Of a stretch of 64,000 bases of DNA, positions 54,207 to 61,782 are shown piece by piece. Numbering within the stretch: the first letter of the stretch is position 1; every line of letters starts with the position of its first letter. This DNA comes from Bradyrhizobium sp. ORS 278 (GTDB lineage Bacteria > Pseudomonadota > Alphaproteobacteria > Rhizobiales > Xanthobacteraceae): NCBI RefSeq assembly GCF_000026145.1, contig NC_009445.1:3348001-3412000 (forward strand), written 5' to 3'. Under the pieces are notes generated by a model. It was given only the letters and a program-made list of their open reading frames with translations. It was not told where the DNA came from and ran no database searches. Made by a program: the position numbers and the translations under genes.

Positions 54207-55213
54207 GGCTGCACCAATTGGTCGCCGGCGCGCAGGCCGGACAGGATTTCAAGTCCGTCGGGGAGGTCGGCGCTCGGCAAAGCACGGCCGCGCTGCACCG
54301 GAACGCTGACCTTCTGCGCTCCTTGCTGTAGCTGGACATAGTCGATGCCGAACCGGGTGGTGACGTAGCGGGACGGAATCACGAAGGCGTCGCGCTGGCC
54401 GCCGGAGATCCAGACCCGCAGCCGGTCGCCGACGAAATACTGGCCGAGACCGGAGACGATGGCGTCGGCAACGACCCGGCCTTCCTCGATCTGCGGATAG
54501 ACGAGATCGATCACGCCCCATTTGTCGGAGCTGTCGCCGAACTCGGTGCCGTCGACCCGGACCTTGTCGCCGGCCTTGAGAAACAGCGCATGCCGCTCCG
54601 GCACGCGCAGCCGCAGCTTGAAGTTCTGCTGCGCCACCGTGACCACGGGATCGCCGGGCAACACCACGGATCCGACTGCAATCAGCTTCTTCAGGATGCG
54701 CCCGTCATCCGGGGCCAGCACCTGGCCTTCGCTCATCTGCTGGTTGACCACCGCACGCTCCGCGGTCTTCGCGCGCAGCGAGTTGTCGGCAACGTTGAGC
54801 GCGGTGCGCGTCTCGTCGAGCTTGACCCGGGGCAGGGTGCCGCGCTCGACGAGGCCCTCGGTCCGTGTGAAATCGAGCTGCGCCTGGTTGGCCTGCGCCT
54901 GCAGCGCTTCGATCTGGGCGTCGAGCGATTTGAGCTGCAGCGCCAGCTTCTCGTCGCCGATCAGGGCGATGGGCTGGCCGCGCTTGACCGGATCGCCTTC
55001 ACGGACCGAGAGCTGCACGATCGTGCCGCCAATTCTGCCGCGAGCAGGAACGACGCTGATGCTTTCGACGGTCGCGAACACCGCCTTTTCGTCGGCGATT
55101 TGGCGCGGGCTCACCGTCAGCGCTTCGGCAAGGGCCGGCGCGGTCTGCGAGCTAAGCTGGCAGGCCATCGCGGCGATCAAGGTCAGGAGCGATAATCTGC
55201 GCATCGGCTTCAT
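54203..55213 (-). CDS. RND efflux periplasmic adaptor (MFP)
   Basis: A 336-residue membrane-fusion protein: signal peptide (MKPMRRLSLLTLIAAMACQL), lipoyl-type half (RIGGTIVQLSVREGDPVKRG), a coiled-coil hairpin (about residues 85-150), second lipoyl half and beta-barrel (KLRLRVPERHALFLKAGDKV). First gene of the efflux run, with an FNR/FixK-like box 78 bases before its start. Confidence 0.9.
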   Translation of the reverse strand: MKPMRRLSLLTLIAAMACQLSSQTAPALAEALTVSPRQIADEKAVFATVESISVVPARGRIGGTIVQLSVREGDPVKRGQPIALIGDEKLALQLKSLDAQIEALQAQANQAQLDFTRTEGLVERGTLPRVKLDETRTALNVADNSLRAKTAERAVVNQQMSEGQVLAPDDGRILKKLIAVGSVVLPGDPVVTVAQQNFKLRLRVPERHALFLKAGDKVRVDGTEFGDSSDKWGVIDLVYPQIEEGRVVADAIVSGLGQYFVGDRLRVWISGGQRDAFVIPSRYVTTRFGIDYVQLQQGAQKVSVPVQRGRALPSADLPDGLEILSGLRAGDQLVQP

Positions 55214-55290
55214 CCTGTCTGTCTTGAATCAAATCGTGTGGTCGGGCGAAACGGGCGGTCCAGACATCCCACCGGGATACGGGTTCCCGC

Positions 55291-55304
55291 TTGATACCGG
55301 TCAA
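55291..55304 (-). promoter_or_regulatory. FNR/FixK-like box upstream of the RND operon
   Basis: ttgataccggtcaa fits TTGA-N6-TCAA on both strands, the binding site of FNR, FixK and related regulators. It lies 78 bases before the adaptor gene start and a Crp/Fnr regulator is encoded further down the same gene run, so autogenous control is plausible. Confidence 0.55.
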
Positions 55305-55322
55305 GTCGGCGGCTGGACGCCG

Positions 55323-55652
55323 TCATAGTCTCGGGACGGGTTTCTGCGGCGGCGTCGCGCAATAGACCTGATAGAGCGTCTTCAGAACCTCGCGGGCCGG
55401 CTCGCTGGCGATCGAGTAGTGGATGGTCTGCCCGTCGCGCCGGGCGGTGACTAGGCCGTCTCTGCGTAGCAACGCCAAGTGCTGCGAGACGGTCGAGTCG
55501 CGCAGGCCGAGGAATGCCGCCAACTCGCCGACCGACCGTTCATCGTCGACCAGCTGGCAGACGATCAGGAGCCGGTGCCGGTTCGACAGCGCCTTCAACA
55601 GGTCACGGGCCTGGTCGGCCGCCACTTCCATGATGTCAGCATTAAATTTCAT
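55323..55652 (-). CDS. ArsR-family regulator with BigR-type Cys pair, divergent from sqr
   Basis: A 109-residue winged-helix repressor: LLKALSNRHRLLIVCQLVDD, helix-turn-helix VGELAAFLGLRDSTVSQHLA, wing RRDGQTIHYSIAS. Cys32 and Cys98 are 66 residues apart, the same spacing as Cys42/Cys108 in the other ArsR protein of this island and in BigR. So it should also sense persulfide. It is transcribed away from the sulfide:quinone oxidoreductase gene, which it probably represses through the AT-rich site between them. ATG 55652 is used; ATG 55631 is possible. Confidence 0.85.
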   Translation of the reverse strand: MKFNADIMEVAADQARDLLKALSNRHRLLIVCQLVDDERSVGELAAFLGLRDSTVSQHLALLRRDGLVTARRDGQTIHYSIASEPAREVLKTLYQVYCATPPQKPVPRL

Positions 55653-55656
55653 AGTT

Positions 55657-55684
55657 GCATATATACAGATATTCAAATATATAG
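55657..55684. promoter_or_regulatory. AT-rich operator candidate, arsR/sqr divergent region
   Basis: A run of 28 bases with only five G or C, including the palindromic atatat and attcaaatat at 55671-55680, one base away from attcgaatat of the sox sites. It overlaps where the leftward regulator's ribosome site would be and is 66 bases before the oxidoreductase start. Confidence 0.6.
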
Positions 55685-55749
55685 TCAAGGCCGGCCCGGA
55701 AGGTCGCGGCTGAGCGAGACAAGAACAAAGCAAGGCGATGGAGGACCCA

Positions 55750-57036
55750 ATGGCGGACGTTGTCGTGATCGGAGCGGGGCTGAGCGGCTCCCTGATGGCC
55801 TATGAATTGCTGCCCCAGATGCGAAAGGAGGATCGCGTGACCGTCATCTCGCAGGGGTCCTCGTATCATTTCGTGCCGTCCAATCCCTGGGTGGCTGTGG
55901 GCTGGCGCAAGCGCGACGACATCGAGATCGACCTCGTCGATGTCATGCAGCGCAAGGGCATCCGCCTGCTGACTCAGGGCGCCAAACGGGTGCACCCAGA
56001 CGACAACCAGGTCGAACTGACGGACGGCGCGATGGTCGCCTACGACTATTTGGTCGTCGCCACCGGGCCCGAACTCGCCTTCGACGAGATCCCGGGCCTC
56101 GGCCCCGACGGCCACACGCAGTCGGTGTGCCATGTCGATCACGCCGCCCATGCCAAGGCCGCCTTCGACAAGCTGGCCGAGACACCCGGTCCCGTCATCG
56201 TCGGCGCGGTGCAGGGTGCGTCCTGCTTCGGACCGGCTTACGAATTCCTCTTCATCCTCGAAACCGAGTTGCGCCGGCGCAAGATGCGCGACCGGGTGCC
56301 GATGACCTTCGTGACCTCGGAGCCCTATATCGGCCATCTCGGGCTGGACGGCGTCGGCGACACCAAGGGGCTGCTCGAAAGCGAGATGCGCGAGAAGCAC
56401 ATCAAGTGGATCACCAGTGCGCGCGTCACCAAGGTCGAGGACGGCCGCATGTTCGTGGAGGAGGTGGCCGACGACGGCTCGGTGCGGAAGACCCATGAGC
56501 TGCCGTTCGCCTATTCGATGATGCTGCCGGCGTTCCGCGGCGTCGGCGCCGTCAAGGGCATCGACAAGCTGACCAATCCGCGCGGATTCGTTGTTGTCGA
56601 CAAGCACCAGCGCAACCCGGCCTATCCCAACGTGTTCGCCATCGGCGTCTGCGTCGCGATCCCGCCGATTGGGCCGACGCCGGTGCCGGTCGGCGTGCCG
56701 AAGACCGGCTTCATGATCGAGTCGATGGTCACGGCCACCGCGCTGAACATCGGCGCGCTGCTGCGCGGCGAGGTGCCGAAGGCGCAGCCGACCTGGAATG
56801 CGATCTGCCTTGCAGACTTCGGCGATTCCGGCGTCGCCTTCCTGGCGCAGCCACAGATCCCGCCCCGCAACGTCAACTGGTCGTCGAAGGGGGAGTGGGT
56901 GCATTACGCCAAGGTCGCCTTTGAGAAGTATTTCCTGCGCAAGATGAAGCGCGGCACGCCGGAGCCCTTCTACGAGAAGTTCCTGCTCGACCGGCTCAAC
57001 ATCGGCAAGATCAAGGAAGTCAGGACGGGCACATGA
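55750..57036 (+). CDS. sqr: Sulfide:quinone oxidoreductase-like flavoprotein
   Basis: A 428-residue FAD disulfide reductase-family protein. The FAD-binding turn is VVVIGAGLSGSLMA at the N terminus; TGPELAFDEIPGLG is the second nucleotide stretch. Candidate redox cysteines are SVCHVDH, QGASCFGP and AIGVCVAIPP, the three-Cys arrangement of sulfide:quinone reductases. The C-terminal KVAFEKYFLRKMKRG helix may attach it to the membrane. It oxidises sulfide to sulfane sulfur and feeds electrons to quinone. GGAGG places the start at ATG 55750 (ATG 55738 alternative). The stop overlaps the thioredoxin gene (ATGA). Confidence 0.87.
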   Translation: MADVVVIGAGLSGSLMAYELLPQMRKEDRVTVISQGSSYHFVPSNPWVAVGWRKRDDIEIDLVDVMQRKGIRLLTQGAKRVHPDDNQVELTDGAMVAYDYLVVATGPELAFDEIPGLGPDGHTQSVCHVDHAAHAKAAFDKLAETPGPVIVGAVQGASCFGPAYEFLFILETELRRRKMRDRVPMTFVTSEPYIGHLGLDGVGDTKGLLESEMREKHIKWITSARVTKVEDGRMFVEEVADDGSVRKTHELPFAYSMMLPAFRGVGAVKGIDKLTNPRGFVVVDKHQRNPAYPNVFAIGVCVAIPPIGPTPVPVGVPKTGFMIESMVTATALNIGALLRGEVPKAQPTWNAICLADFGDSGVAFLAQPQIPPRNVNWSSKGEWVHYAKVAFEKYFLRKMKRGTPEPFYEKFLLDRLNIGKIKEVRTGT

Positions 57037-57473
57037 GCGAGACCTTCCAACTGGTGTGCGGCCATTGCGGGCAGATCAACCGGCTGCCCGCGGGCCGGGC
57101 GCCCACCCAGGGCAAATGCGGCAAGTGCCACGCGCCGCTGTTTTCCGGTCATCCGATCGAGGTCGACCAGGCCGGCTTCACGCGCCACCTCGCCAACAGC
57201 GACCTGCCTTTGCTGGTCGATGTCTGGGCGCCGTGGTGCGGCCCGTGCCGGGCAATGGCGCCGATGTTCGCGCGCGCCGCCGAGGCGCTCGAGCCGCGCG
57301 TGCAGCTTCTGAAGCTGAACTCCGACGAGGCGCCGGAGGTCTCGGCGAAGTTCGGCATCTCCGGAATTCCCACCCTGCTGCTGCTGCAGAAGGGAAGGGA
57401 GCTGGCGCGGATCTCGGGTGCAATGGACTCGCAACGAATCGTCGCCTGGACGTTGTCCGGCCTGCGGCAGTGA
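57033..57473 (+). CDS. trxC: Thioredoxin 2 (TrxC-type)
   Basis: A 146-residue thioredoxin with an N-terminal zinc ribbon (CGHCGQINRL...GKCGKCHAPLF, four Cys) and the active site WAPWCGPCRAMAP, cis-Pro in SGIPTLLLL. Cytoplasmic reductase; in this operon it could reduce persulfides made by the upstream flavoprotein. Confidence 0.93.
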   Translation: MSETFQLVCGHCGQINRLPAGRAPTQGKCGKCHAPLFSGHPIEVDQAGFTRHLANSDLPLLVDVWAPWCGPCRAMAPMFARAAEALEPRVQLLKLNSDEAPEVSAKFGISGIPTLLLLQKGRELARISGAMDSQRIVAWTLSGLRQ

Positions 57474-57488
57474 CGCCGCGGCACCGGC

Positions 57489-57502
57489 TTGATCACGCTC
57501 AA
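57489..57502 (+). promoter_or_regulatory. FNR/FixK-like box before DUF2892-ccoG
   Basis: ttgatcacgctcaa fits TTGA-N6-TCAA. It lies 24 bases before the DUF2892 gene; that is close for an activator site of that gene but suits a promoter starting inside the gap. ccoG genes are under FixK control in Bradyrhizobium, which supports a real site. Confidence 0.5.
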
Positions 57503-57525
57503 ATGCAACGATGAGGGACCATGCC

Positions 57526-57729
57526 ATGAACGTCGATAAAGCAGTTCTCACCTTCGCAGGGTTCGTCGTCCTGCTCAGCCTCGCGCTCGGCTGGTACGTC
57601 AATCCATATTGGTTCCTGCTCGCGGCCTTTGCCGGCGTGAACATGATCCAGGCCTCGTTCACCGGCTTCTGTCCGGCGGCGATCGTGTTCAAGAAGTTGG
57701 GGCTGCGCAGCGGCAACGCATTCTCCTGA
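57526..57729 (+). CDS. DUF2892 membrane protein
   Basis: A 67-residue protein with two hydrophobic helices and FTGFCPAAIVFKKLGLRSG, the one-Cys version of the YgaP-type C-terminal domain. It is the second DUF2892 protein in the island, following thioredoxin by 52 bases and preceding ccoG by 45. ATG 57511 is an alternative start. Confidence 0.78.
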   Translation: MNVDKAVLTFAGFVVLLSLALGWYVNPYWFLLAAFAGVNMIQASFTGFCPAAIVFKKLGLRSGNAFS

Positions 57730-57774
57730 GCGCGCCGATAAAACAGAGCGAGATGAAGATGAAGCGGGGGTATC

Positions 57775-59220
57775 ATGGCTGACTCGGACGAAACCTATAT
57801 CGTCGGTCCGCTCTACAAGGCGCGCGACAAGGTCTATCCGGCGGCTGTGCACGGCCGCTTCCGGCGCATCAAGTGGACGATCCTCTGCATCACGCTCGGC
57901 ATCTACTACCTGCTGCCCTTCGTGCGCTGGGACCGCGGGCCGGGCATGCCGAACCAGGCGGTGCTGGTCGACTTCCCGCACCGTCGCTTCTATTTCTTCT
58001 TCATCGAGCTGTGGCCGCAGGAGGTCTACTACTTCACCGGCCTGTTGATCATTGCCGCTGTAAGCCTGTTCCTGATGAACGCGGTCGCGGGGCGGTTGTG
58101 GTGCGGCTATCTGTGTCCGCAGACGGTCTGGACCGACCTGTTCTACGCGGTCGAGCGCTGGGTCGAGGGCGATCGGCGCGAACGCATGCTGAGCGACAAG
58201 AAGGGCTGGACCTTCACCCACATCCGCCAGGTCGCGCTCAAGCACTTCCTCTGGATCATGATCGGCTGGTGGACCGGCGGCGCCTGGGTGCTGTACTTCG
58301 ACGACGCGCCGACGCTGGTGACGGAACTTGCCACCTTCCAGGCGCCGTTCACCGCCTATCTGTGGATCGGCATCCTGACTGCGACCACCTACGTCTTCGC
58401 CGGCCACGCCCGCGAGCAGGTCTGCATCTACATGTGCCCCTGGCCGCGCATCCAGGCGGCGTTGACCGACGAATGGGCGCTCAACGTCACCTACAAGGGC
58501 GACCGTGGCGAGCCGCGCATGTCGGTCAAGAAGGCCGAGGCGGCGCGGCTGCAGGGCGAACCGGCCGGCGACTGCGTCGATTGCCATCAATGCGTCAATG
58601 CCTGCCCGACCGGCGTCGACATCCGGCACGGCATCCAGCTCGGCTGCATCCAGTGCAGCCTGTGCATCGATGCCTGCGATACCGTGATGAAGCAGATCGG
58701 ACGCCCGACCGGCCTGATCGGCTACGACACCGACATCAACGTGCAGCGCCGCAAGGAAGGCAAGCCGGAGATCTACCGGATCATCCGGCCGCGTACGATC
58801 ATCTATGCGAGCTTCATCGCGATCGTCGGCGGCATCATGCTGTATACGCTGGCGACGCGGGGCACCATGGGCATCAACGTGCTGCACGAGCGCAACCCGC
58901 TGTTCGTGCAACTGTCGGATGGCGGCGTGCGCAATGACTACACGGTACGCCTGCTCAACAAGCGCGGCGCACGCGACTTCGTGCTCGACGTCGTCGGCCT
59001 GCCGAATGCCAAGGTCACCGTGGCCGGCGAGGTGCGCGAGCAGGACGGCCGCATGATGATCGATGTCGGCCAGGACCAGACGCGGGAGATTCGGATGTCG
59101 ATCGAGGCCAAGGGCGCCGATCTTCCCTCGACTCCCGTCGACATCGAAATCAAGATCACCGATCCGGCTACCGGAACGTCCGTGAGCAAGCGCGATCACT
59201 TCGTGCCGCCGACGCGATGA
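57775..59220 (+). CDS. ccoG: CcoG/RdxA/FixG-type 4Fe-4S membrane protein
   Basis: A 481-residue membrane protein. After an N-terminal hydrophilic leader come helices including WCGYLCPQTVWTDLF and QVCIYMCPWPRIQ (Cys motifs facing the lipid-water boundary), a ferredoxin-like domain with CVDCHQCVNACPTG and CIQCSLCIDACD (two 4Fe-4S sites), and a C-terminal Ig-like domain (LLNKRGARDFVLDVVGLP). CcoG reduces Cu(II) for assembly of cbb3-type oxidase. No ccoNOQP or ccoHIS genes are nearby, which is unusual. A strong terminator follows. Confidence 0.9.
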   Translation: MADSDETYIVGPLYKARDKVYPAAVHGRFRRIKWTILCITLGIYYLLPFVRWDRGPGMPNQAVLVDFPHRRFYFFFIELWPQEVYYFTGLLIIAAVSLFLMNAVAGRLWCGYLCPQTVWTDLFYAVERWVEGDRRERMLSDKKGWTFTHIRQVALKHFLWIMIGWWTGGAWVLYFDDAPTLVTELATFQAPFTAYLWIGILTATTYVFAGHAREQVCIYMCPWPRIQAALTDEWALNVTYKGDRGEPRMSVKKAEAARLQGEPAGDCVDCHQCVNACPTGVDIRHGIQLGCIQCSLCIDACDTVMKQIGRPTGLIGYDTDINVQRRKEGKPEIYRIIRPRTIIYASFIAIVGGIMLYTLATRGTMGINVLHERNPLFVQLSDGGVRNDYTVRLLNKRGARDFVLDVVGLPNAKVTVAGEVREQDGRMMIDVGQDQTREIRMSIEAKGADLPSTPVDIEIKITDPATGTSVSKRDHFVPPTR

Positions 59221-59280
59221 CGCTGACGATCGAGCAGTTGCGAGGCAACGTCATCTGTCGCGTAGTTTGTAGCTGATGAA

Positions 59281-59314
59281 AAAAGAGGGAGGAGCATCCG
59301 CTCCTCCCTCTTTT
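59281..59314 (+). terminator. Rho-independent terminator after ccoG
   Basis: aaaagagggaggagc and gctcctccctctttt pair perfectly (15 bp) around atcc, with a T run at the end on the + strand and, by symmetry, on the other strand too. Located 61 bases after the ccoG stop. Confidence 0.9.
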
Positions 59315-59412
59315 GTCTGTCGTGCTTGTTCCAGATCAATGATGCGCAAAGACGGCAGGCAGAGCATCGGGGCGTCAAGGGATCGATGTTTCCTCATGAC
59401 GGAGAAGAACAG

Positions 59413-59622
59413 ATGTTCAAGGTCGCAATTCTGATCTGGGTGATGCTGGGCACGGTGCTGGCGGGCAGTGCGATCACGGCATTGTTGACGGTGCAGGGGC
59501 TGGTCGCGAGCCCGATGAAAGACCTGCCGCTGGCGGCGCTGGTCGGCTTTGTGGTCGCAATGCCTCTGTCCTATCTCGTCGCGGCGAAGATCGGCCGTAA
59601 TGGACGGGGCCGCACCGCCTGA
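59413..59622 (+). CDS. Small two-helix membrane protein
   Basis: A 69-residue protein with two hydrophobic segments (residues 5-30 and 40-60) and a basic tail KIGRNGRGRTA. GGAGAAG lies 7 bases before ATG 59413. Short homologues of this layout (MFKVAILIWVMLGTVLAGSA) are common in Rhizobiales as I recall; the function is unknown. Confidence 0.6.
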   Translation: MFKVAILIWVMLGTVLAGSAITALLTVQGLVASPMKDLPLAALVGFVVAMPLSYLVAAKIGRNGRGRTA

Positions 59623-59711
59623 CGGGTGCGCAGCCGGACTGGAGGCGTTCACGGCATCAAACAGCGCCTCGGTCGGGGGCCGGAAGCGAGACATCGTGAA
59701 GCGCTCCCGCG

Positions 59712-60032
59712 GCGGACCACATCATCGATATCATCGACGCGCATGTCGACGTCACGGTCCGCATCGGCTGCATGCCCGACCGCCAACTGATCAGCCGTCA
59801 GGTCGGGCACGTGCGCTGGATCCTCAGCGCCAGTCCGGACGACCTTGCCCGCCGCGGCAGGCCCGCCGACCTTGAGGCGCTGTGCGATCATGACTGCATC
59901 GCCTTCGAAGGCTTGCAGACCTATCGGAGCTGGACGTTTGGCAGTGGCGCCGGCGAAGACGCGGTGCCGATCAAGCCGCGATTTTCGGTCAACACTGTCG
60001 ACGCGGTGATGCGCTGTTCTGTACGGAACTAA
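59712..60032 (+). pseudogene. LysR substrate-binding domain fragment
   Basis: About 107 residues of a LysR-type effector domain: ADHIIDIIDAHVDVTVRIG, then LISRQVGHVRWILSASPDDLARRG, LEALCDHDCIAFEGLQTYRS and ends VNTVDAVM before running into RCSVRN and a stop. The helix-turn-helix half is missing and the end is truncated right where the second lobe should begin. The junction near 60015 coincides with a change to AT-richer sequence, so something was inserted or deleted there. Confidence 0.7.
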
Positions 60033-60091
60033 CAAACGACTTGTCGCTGTGCTGGCAATAGCAGACGATAGTTGATGAAGAGAAGCTCGTC

Positions 60092-60244
60092 ATGACCCCG
60101 CAAAATAATCCTGTGGAATCAAGACCAAAGAAAATCGTCGGTCTCGCCATCGGCGTGCCGATGTGGCATGTCGGTAAAAGCATTTGGGATCAATGCGTTA
60201 GTGCTGCGCAAGATAATCGAGTGGGAGAAGACCTGGAAGAGTAG
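60092..60244 (+). CDS. Small hypothetical protein (50 residues)
   Basis: A short frame starting MTPQNNPVESRPKKIVGLAI and ending NRVGEDLEE. GAAGAGAAG lies about 9 bases before ATG 60092. Composition looks protein-like (mixed polar/hydrophobic with no Arg-rich junk), but nothing else supports it, and no family is recognised. Confidence 0.35.
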   Translation: MTPQNNPVESRPKKIVGLAIGVPMWHVGKSIWDQCVSAAQDNRVGEDLEE

Positions 60245-61449
60245 GGGAGCCGGCTTTTCTGAGGGGGAGTCGGCGCGGGACGGCCGGTTTGGTAGACGGC
60301 TCGCCGGAATGGCGAGCCCCGCACTCGCGAAGCTCATTGCGATCGACGCCTGTCGCATCAACGACCCACGCGGACTTGTCCATCGCATAGCGGCGTAGCA
60401 CAGCGCAGACTCGGCGATATGCGAGCCCAGAGTTGCTGTGGCACAATCGACCTATGTCGCCGTGCGGCCATTGCCAGAGTGAGTTGCGCACACCGACGAA
60501 TGCGAGGTCCGGCAAGCCCCGCTTGATGGACCGAGAGAAGGTCCAATGGGAGATGAGAGCGGTCAGACGATACAGAGCTGCCGGCCGCTCGGACACGCAC
60601 TGGCCTGAAGATTCTCCCATTAGCAGTTCCAGCTCGGCGTCCCGCTGGTGGCGATCGTGGCGACGAATTCGATTTCGCGCCGCTCGCAGTGGGCCAGTTC
60701 GTCGCACCAGACCTTCAGCAGGCGTTTGCGCTCGTTTGCAGTGTGTTCGAGCAGGCTCCATGGGGACTCTCCTTCGCCGAAGTTAAATGTTGCAGATTTG
60801 TGAACGAGAGGGCAATTGCCGGCCGCCCGAAGTATCTTCAGACCGGGTGCGTCGTTGTGATCGCTGAGGGGCGGTGGAGGCATTGCCATCGAAAAGTGCG
60901 GCGGAGTAGTGCCTCCACTTGCCGTAAGTTTCTGACTTTGCGATCAAATCGAGAATTTGGGAATGCGACCTGATCCGTCGGCATGCTCATCCAGTACAAC
61001 ACAAATCGATTTTTTACGGCTTGGCAGCCCTTCTTTCGGGGGCGTCTTCGTCTGTTGGGTTGGCGTCGCTAATGGTCTCGTCCTTCTCGGGCGGCAGCTC
61101 GGTGTGCGGAGCGCTGTGGATGCTTCTTGAGAGCGCAAGCTCTCGTTGTCGATTTCAAAGACGGGCAATGCCGATCCTAATCTTCATTCGAGCCTCGCCG
61201 AGTTCACTTAGCTCAACCGAAGAGATTTGCGCTCCATGTTCTCTGCCCCGGACGCTGGCCGCGGGCCGAGAGGATGTCGCCCGCCACATTTGACAGACGC
61301 TGTGGCCCTGAAGCGTGGGATCGAATATCGGTTCGGCCTAGGTAACATCTTGAGGCCGGGAGGTGTCGGATTTTTCGACTTGGCATTGCCACAACCTCAG
61401 ATTAGCATTCACGAAATTTGAGACATTCATTTGCGGCGGGGGAGACACC
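60245..61449. other. 1.2-kb stretch without confident genes
   Basis: Several frames of 75-190 codons exist on both strands, none with a good ribosome site together with plausible composition. The best is on the minus strand at 60620-60889 (89 residues, containing SPWSLLEHTANERKRLLKVW), which reads like a piece of a real protein. GC content is lower than the flanks. I take the stretch as decayed mobile or accessory DNA plus the promoter region of the following operon (last 100 bases). Confidence 0.5.
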
Positions 61450-61773
61450 ATGAGCGCCGATGAACAAACCGAGTCTGGTATTCCACTCGCCAAGGCCATC
61501 GCCGACCTCAGGTCAGAATTGTTGAAGGCGGTATCGGAAGGCAAGAACCAGGATCTGCGGTTCAAGCTTGACCCGGTCGAGCTCGAGCTCAGCGTCGGAA
61601 TGACCTACAAGGGCGGCGCCAATGCCGGCGTGAAATTCTGGGTCCTGGAGATCGGTGCCAAAGGCGAAGTCGAGCGGGCCGGCAGCCATAAGCTCAAGCT
61701 GAAGCTCACGCCGGTCGACAAGGACGGCAATCAGTTCATGGTTCGCGACACGGTTGGCAAAATGCCAGAGTAG
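61450..61773 (+). CDS. Trypco2-domain protein
   Basis: A 107-residue protein. IPLAKAIADLRSELLKAVSE, then DLRFKLDPVELELSVGMTYK, GVKFWVLEIGAKGEVERAGS and HKLKLKLTPVD match the trypco2 (trypsin-co-occurring domain 2) pattern: a helix, then four strands with the invariant VELEL and VKFWV strands. The domain is thought to be an adaptor or ligand sensor in predicted conflict systems. GGGGGAG is 6 bases before the ATG. The trypsin-like gene follows after 9 bases. Confidence 0.82.
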   Translation: MSADEQTESGIPLAKAIADLRSELLKAVSEGKNQDLRFKLDPVELELSVGMTYKGGANAGVKFWVLEIGAKGEVERAGSHKLKLKLTPVDKDGNQFMVRDTVGKMPE

Positions 61774-61782
61774 CACGCGGCA

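Noticed and set aside
60198..60761. 187-codon minus-strand frame in the decayed region
   Set aside because: Arg/Cys-rich with no coherent domain and no ribosome site; not listed as a gene.
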